Part shown: positions 31,901 to 35,787 of the stretch, in pieces
Position numbering within the stretch: position 1 is the stretch's first letter
Layout of the letters: every line of letters starts with the position of its first letter
NCBI GenBank assembly: GCA_013812145.1
Contig: JACCTY010000136.1
Coordinates: forward strand, 1 to 35,787
Direction: 5' to 3'
Source of the DNA: Geodermatophilaceae bacterium
GTDB lineage: Bacteria > Actinomycetota > Actinomycetes > Mycobacteriales > Geodermatophilaceae
Length of the DNA stretch: 35,787 bases
Position numbers and translations under genes: made by a program
Notes under the pieces: model-generated
Seen by the model: the letters and a program-made list of their open reading frames with translations, nothing else
What the model was told of the DNA's origin: nothing
Databases searched by the model: none

Positions 31901-31923
31901 CTGTCGGTGCCTGGTCCTAGCGT
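31901..31923 (+). promoter_or_regulatory. RecA-NDp (PafBC-type) LexA-independent promoter of recA
   Basis: CTGTCGGTG (31901-31909), exactly 8 bases and TAGCGT (31918-31923) match TTGTCRGTG-N8-TAnnnT at every defined base except the first. The -10 ends 54 bases before the recA ATG, so this mRNA has a leader with a Shine-Dalgarno. Confidence 0.8.
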
Positions 31924-31977
31924 CAGCGGCACCGTGTTCGAGCGAGCCGTTCGCTGCGACTGACGAAGGTGGAGACC

Positions 31978-34128
31978 ATGGCCGGACTGGACCGCGAGAA
32001 GTCCCTCGACGTTGCCCTCGCGCAGATCGAAAAGGCTTACGGCAAGGGTGCGGTGATGCGTCTCGGTGACGAGGTCGCGGTGCCGATGAAGGTGATCCCC
32101 ACCGGATCCATCGCGTTGGACGTTGCGCTGGGTGTCGGTGGCCTGCCGCGCGGTCGGGTGGTGGAGATATACGGACCGGAGTCGAGCGGGAAGACCACGG
32201 TGGCTCTGCACGCCGTGGCTCAAGCCCAAGCTGCCGGCGGTATCGCCGCCTTCATTGACGCCGAGCACGCACTGGACCCGGACTACGCCCGGGCGCTGGG
32301 CGTCAACACCGACGCGCTGCTCGTCTCGCAGCCCGACACCGGTGAGCAGGCGCTGGAGATCATGGACATGCTCATCCGCTCCGGTGCCCTGGACATCGTC
32401 GTCGTCGACTCCGTTGCCGCACTCGTGCCCAGGGCCGAGATCGAGGGCGAGATGGGCGACAGCCATGTCGGCCTACAGGCCCGACTGATGAGCCAGGCGC
32501 TGCGCAAGATCACCGGCGCATTGAGCAATGCGGGGACGACCGCAATCTTCATCAACCAATTGCGAGAAAAGATCGGGGTGATGTTCGGCTGTTTGTCTTA
32601 TCACACCCGAGTGACACTAGCCGACGGTTCCCAGGAGAAGATTGGCAAGATCGTCAATCAGAAGCTACCGGTCGAGGTGCTGTCCTATGACCCCGATCTG
32701 GGCGCCATCGTGCCGAAGCGAGTCGTGAAGTACTTCGACAACGGTGTCACTGACACGTTTCTGCAGTTCACCATCGCGCGTCCCGGCGGCAACGGTCGTG
32801 CGCAGATGGGCCTTACCGCCAATCACCTCGTGCGGGTGCCCGGTGGGTGGCAAGAGGCCGGAGAGCTGACGGTCGGCGATCGGGTGATGCTGGCCCAGAC
32901 GCACCGGCTCAGCCCGCAGCAGTGGCAGTTCGTCCTCGGCGGCCTCATGGGCGACGGCGCGCTGTCGCCGAGCCGCATCCCTGGAAGCCTCGGAACTCGT
33001 TACCGCATGGGTCACGGCGCCCAGCAGGTGGAGTACCTGGACTGGAAGGCTTCCCAGTTCGGCAATATCGGTCAGACCCGTATGACGAACGCACGTGGCG
33101 TGGCTTTCGTCGCTCTCACCCCGTTGCCGGAGCTGGCCGAGCTGCGACAGGCGGTGTACCTCGGCGACGGCAAGAAGCATCTGTCCTACGACTACCTCAA
33201 GGCCCTAACGCCGCTGGCGTTGGCGATCTGGTACATGGACGACGGCTGCTTCACACTTCGGGCAAAGGGTCTGCAGGAGCGGACCCGCGACGGAAGCGGC
33301 CGCGCAGAAATCTGCGTTCAGGCGATGAGCGAGGGCACGCGGCGACGACTTGTCGAATGCCTGGCTGGGCAGTTCGACCTACATCCGAAGCTCACTTTGC
33401 GGGGCCAACGACGGCAGCCTGTTCTCATCTTCGGTAAGGACGAGACGGCCAAGTTGCACGAGCTGGTGGCGACATATGTCCATCCATCGCTGGACTACAA
33501 GCTCCTGCCGAGGCTGCGTGGGCGATTCGACGTCACTGCCGAGTTCGTCGAACCGACGGTCCTGCCGGTACCGGCTCCGATTCGGTCCGTGAGGGTCCGT
33601 CCGAAGTCACGGTCGATGCACCGCTTCGACATCGAGGTTGAGGGTTCGCACAACTATCTTGCCGACGGGATCATCGTCCACAACAGTCCGGAGACAACGT
33701 CAGGTGGCAAGGCGCTGAAATTCTATGCGTCTATTCGTCTCGACGTGCGCCGAATTGAAACGCTCAAGGACGGCGGTGACGCGGTCGGCAACCGGACTCG
33801 GGTCAAAGTCGTGAAGAACAAGTGCAGCCCCCCCTTCAAGATCGCAGAATTTGACATCGTTTACGGTCAGGGAATCAGCCGCGAAGGGTCACTGATCGAT
33901 GTTGGTGTCGAGCAGGGGATCGTCCGCAAGTCCGGTGCCTGGTACACCTATGAGGGCGATCAGCTCGGTCAAGGCAAGGAGAACGTCCGGGCGTTCCTGC
34001 GCGACAACCCTGACCTGGCCGACGAGATCGAGAAGAAGCTCAAGGAGAAGCTGGGTATCGGACCGAAGCTCGACGCGGACTCCGGTGACGCCGGTCCCGG
34101 TCCGAGCCCAGTGAAGGTCGACTTCTGA
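31978..34128 (+). CDS. recA: Recombinase RecA with in-frame intein
   Basis: RecA forms filaments on ssDNA for strand exchange and stimulates LexA self-cleavage. The 716-residue precursor has Walker [10 protein letters not shown] (residues 66-74), the [20 protein letters not shown] segment, and loop L1/L2 residues before the break at REKIGVMFG. After the 365-residue intein (Cys205-Asn569), RecA resumes at Ser570 with [20 protein letters not shown] and ends in a Pro-rich acidic tail ([11 protein letters not shown]). Splicing would give a 351-residue RecA, the normal length. ATG 31978 is preceded by AAGGTGGAG; an in-frame GTG at 31969 would lie inside that Shine-Dalgarno. LexA and PafBC-type promoters lie upstream; recX follows 59 bases after. 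Confidence 0.97.
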   Translation: MAGLDREKSLDVALAQIEKAYGKGAVMRLGDEVAVPMKVIPTGSIALDVALGVGGLPRGRVVEIYGPESSGKTTVALHAVAQAQAAGGIAAFIDAEHALDPDYARALGVNTDALLVSQPDTGEQALEIMDMLIRSGALDIVVVDSVAALVPRAEIEGEMGDSHVGLQARLMSQALRKITGALSNAGTTAIFINQLREKIGVMFGCLSYHTRVTLADGSQEKIGKIVNQKLPVEVLSYDPDLGAIVPKRVVKYFDNGVTDTFLQFTIARPGGNGRAQMGLTANHLVRVPGGWQEAGELTVGDRVMLAQTHRLSPQQWQFVLGGLMGDGALSPSRIPGSLGTRYRMGHGAQQVEYLDWKASQFGNIGQTRMTNARGVAFVALTPLPELAELRQAVYLGDGKKHLSYDYLKALTPLALAIWYMDDGCFTLRAKGLQERTRDGSGRAEICVQAMSEGTRRRLVECLAGQFDLHPKLTLRGQRRQPVLIFGKDETAKLHELVATYVHPSLDYKLLPRLRGRFDVTAEFVEPTVLPVPAPIRSVRVRPKSRSMHRFDIEVEGSHNYLADGIIVHNSPETTSGGKALKFYASIRLDVRRIETLKDGGDAVGNRTRVKVVKNKCSPPFKIAEFDIVYGQGISREGSLIDVGVEQGIVRKSGAWYTYEGDQLGQGKENVRAFLRDNPDLADEIEKKLKEKLGIGPKLDADSGDAGPGPSPVKVDF
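32590..33684 (+). mobile_element. LAGLIDADG-type intein in RecA (RecA-b insertion site)
   Basis: The 1095-base in-frame insert encodes 365 residues, starting at Cys ([19 protein letters not shown], block A) and ending His-Asn ([11 protein letters not shown], block G), followed by extein Ser. Block B contains [13 protein letters not shown]. The homing-endonuclease core has two LAGLIDADG-like helices, [10 protein letters not shown] (about residues 116-126 of the intein) and [11 protein letters not shown] (about 212-222), each with its acidic residue. Block F is [12 protein letters not shown]. All splice-junction residues for a class-1 intein are present. The insertion point GVMFG/SPETT is the RecA-b site of M. 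leprae-type inteins, not the P-loop RecA-a site of M. tuberculosis. Confidence 0.95.
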
Positions 34129-34187
34129 GCCTCGCCGACCGCTCGGACCGCGGCGACTGCACCGACCTGCCCGGCGATCCGGAGTCC

Positions 34188-34688
34188 GTGGCCAGGTTGA
34201 TCTGCCTGCGGCTGCTCACCAACGCGCCACGGACGCGGGCGCAGTTGGCTGCAGCGCTGCACCGTCGCGGCGTGCCGGACCCGGCGGCGAAGGCGGTGCT
34301 GGATCGATTCGGCGACGTCGGCCTGATCGACGACCGAGCTTTCGCCGAGGCGTGGGTGTCCTCGCGGCACAGCGGCCGAGGGCTCGCCGGCCGGGCGCTG
34401 AGTCAAGAACTTCGTCAGCGCGGCGTAGATCGGCAGACCACGGCCGCCGCGGTCGGCCGTCTGGACACCGACACCGAGTGGGAGACCGCCCGCCGGCTCG
34501 TGCGGCGGCGCGCGCAACGGTTGAGCGGCGCGGCGCCCGACGTGGCGTTGCGCCGTCTTGTGAGCATGCTCGCCCGCAAGGGCTACTCGCCCGGACTGGC
34601 CTACGCCGTCGTACGTGCGGAGCTGGCCGAGTCCAATGCCGTGGATGTTGCGGCCCTGTCCGAGTTGGACGAATCCGAGCCTGACTAG
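34188..34688 (+). CDS. recX: Regulatory protein RecX
   Basis: RecX binds RecA filaments and limits their extension and ATPase activity. The 166-residue protein has the three-helix repeats of the family: ICLRLLTNAPRTRAQLAAAL, DVGLIDDRAFAEAWVSSRH, RALSQELRQRGVD and MLARKGYSPGLAYAVVR. The coding frame is open further upstream and its residues (GDPESVARLIC) resemble the usual RecX N-terminus, yet no standard start occurs between the recA stop and GTG 34188. Either a shortened N-terminus or a CTG/unusual start within the gap is possible. It follows recA by 59 bases and is probably co-transcribed. Confidence 0.92.
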   Translation: MARLICLRLLTNAPRTRAQLAAALHRRGVPDPAAKAVLDRFGDVGLIDDRAFAEAWVSSRHSGRGLAGRALSQELRQRGVDRQTTAAAVGRLDTDTEWETARRLVRRRAQRLSGAAPDVALRRLVSMLARKGYSPGLAYAVVRAELAESNAVDVAALSELDESEPD

Positions 34689-34733
34689 CCGGCCTCCGTC
34701 GCCTCGCCCTGCTCGGCGCCGGCCTGCTATCGG

Positions 34734-34739
34734 TAGCGT
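34734..34739 (+). promoter_or_regulatory. -10 element before the terminal dehydrogenase-like gene
   Basis: TAGCGT lies 8 bases before the ATG at 34748, and no Shine-Dalgarno is seen. A leaderless or near-leaderless start is likely, separate from recA-recX. Confidence 0.4.
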
Positions 34740-34747
34740 CCCCGTGC

Positions 34748-35787
34748 ATGGCAGCCCGGATCGTGCTGTTCGGCGCCACCGGCTACACCGGCGAGCTGAC
34801 TGCCCGCGCCCTCGTCGCCCGTGGCCTCACCCCGGTCCTCGCCGGGCGCTCACCCGAGCGGCTGGCCGTCCTGGCCCGAGAGCTGGGCAATCTGGAGGCT
34901 GCGACCGCTGATGTCGGCCGGCCGGACAGCGTTCGGGCGCTGGTCGGCGCGGGCGACGTGCTGATCTCCACGGTGGGCCCGTTCCTCCGGTACGGCGAGC
35001 CAGCGGTCACTGCGGCGGTGGCCGCCGGCGCCCACTATCTGGACAGCACCGGTGAGGCGCCGTTCATCCGAACGGTGTTCGAGCGGCACGGTCCAGCGGC
35101 CGACAGGGCGGGCTGCACCCTGCTCACCGCGTTCGGGTACGACTGGGTGCCCGGGAACCTCGCCGGCGCTCTCGCCCTGCGTGACGCCGGACCCGGCGCC
35201 CGGCGGGTCGACATCGGCTATTTCGTCAGCGGGTCGGTGGCCGGTCTCTCGTTGAGCGGTGGAACGCGCGCCTCCATATCCGGGATCATGCTGGAGCCGG
35301 CCTTCGCCTGGCGCGGCCACCGGCTCGTCACGGAGCCGCCCGGCCGGAGCGTGCACAGGTTCGACGTAGACGGTGTGGCTCGGCGTGCGTTGTCCGTCGG
35401 CGGTTCGGAGCATCTCGCGTTGCCTCGTCAGCATCCGGGGCTGGCCGAGGTGGGCGTCTACCTCGGCGCGCGCGGGTTGGCAGTCGGGCCGGCTGCCCGC
35501 GCCGTACAGGGCGCTTCGATCGCGTTGAGCACGGTGGCCAGGTTGCCGGGCGCCCGCCGCGCTCTGCAGACGGCCGCGAGTCACCTGGTTTCCGGCTCCA
35601 CGGGCGGACCAGATGCGGCAAGTCGCGCGCGGTCGCGCTCAACGATTCTCGCCGTGACGACGGACGGGAACGGCGGCCGGCTCGCGGCGGCTCGGCTGGA
35701 GGGCGTCAACGGGTACGACTTCACTGCGCGCGTTCTCGCCTGGGCCGCGGAGCGTGCAGCTGCTGGCGGGCTGCTCGGATCCGGCGC
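34748..35787 (+). CDS. Saccharopine dehydrogenase-like / trans-acting enoyl reductase family protein (3' truncated by window)
   Basis: ATG 34748 opens a frame that runs past the window end; about 346 residues are visible. The N-terminus is an NAD(P)-binding Rossmann fold (IVLFGATGYTGELTARALVA) with LAGRSPERLAVLARELG, STVGPFLRYGEPAVTAAVAA and GAHYLDSTGEAPFI, the arrangement of Sccpdh/trans-acting enoyl reductase proteins (Rv2449c/Rv2953-like). Mycobacterial members act on lipid or polyketide intermediates; others have no known substrate. The FGYDWVPGNLAGALAL segment follows. In many actinobacteria miaB occupies the position after recX; this gene stands there instead. Confidence 0.85.
   Translation, partial: MAARIVLFGATGYTGELTARALVARGLTPVLAGRSPERLAVLARELGNLEAATADVGRPDSVRALVGAGDVLISTVGPFLRYGEPAVTAAVAAGAHYLDSTGEAPFIRTVFERHGPAADRAGCTLLTAFGYDWVPGNLAGALALRDAGPGARRVDIGYFVSGSVAGLSLSGGTRASISGIMLEPAFAWRGHRLVTEPPGRSVHRFDVDGVARRALSVGGSEHLALPRQHPGLAEVGVYLGARGLAVGPAARAVQGASIALSTVARLPGARRALQTAASHLVSGSTGGPDAASRARSRSTILAVTTDGNGGRLAAARLEGVNGYDFTARVLAWAAERAAAGGLLGSG

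Overview
The window is about 36 kb of very GC-rich, gene-dense actinobacterial chromosome. The evidence is the gene set (thyX-dapA-rnj, ftsK-rimO-pgsA-clgR-pspA-pspM, DUF3046-recA-recX, lhr-nei2), strong GC3 bias, many GTG starts and many likely leaderless promoters (YAnnnT placed 6-7 bases before the start codon). The order fits Frankiales, Geodermatophilales or Jatrophihabitans-like lineages, but the genus cannot be fixed from sequence alone.

Layout. (1) 1-1774: the tail of a glycine-betaine-type binding protein, a nitrilase-superfamily amidohydrolase and a DedA membrane protein. (2) 1788-6969: an apparent decay zone. A MocR-type regulator with two frameshifts lies head to head with an EamA transporter that has one frameshift and no clear start. 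After an intact propeller lipoprotein comes a sensor kinase whose membrane half carries a frameshift and an in-frame stop. Its response regulator (6939-7610) is intact. (3) 7650-8861: a YcaQ-family crosslink-repair glycosylase. (4) 8873-10486: a minus-strand operon of a ribbon-helix-helix regulator, a DUF4097 repeat protein and a 54-residue basic protein, controlled by a striking phased operator. (5) 10649-14131: thyX, dapA, rnj, then a perfect bidirectional terminator and a DUF559/Vsr-like nuclease gene. (6) 15417-22162: ftsK, rimO, pgsA, clgR, pspA, pspM. (7) 22275-28784, minus strand: a wHTH-like hypothetical gene, a HIT protein, Lhr helicase and Nei2 glycosylase. (8) 29084-31804: acyl-CoA dehydrogenase, MFS transporter, a tiny membrane protein and DUF3046. 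(9) 31978-34688: recA interrupted by a full-length intein, then recX. (10) From 34748, a saccharopine-dehydrogenase-like enzyme runs off the end.

The strongest theme is DNA damage. The same promoter architecture (near TGTCRGTG, 8 bases, YAnnnT), known from mycobacteria as the RecA-NDp/PafBC promoter, lies before recA, lhr and ycaQ, with a weaker copy before clgR. recA also has a perfect LexA box. The window therefore appears to hold part of a LexA-independent damage regulon, physically close to the ClgR-PspA envelope-stress genes.
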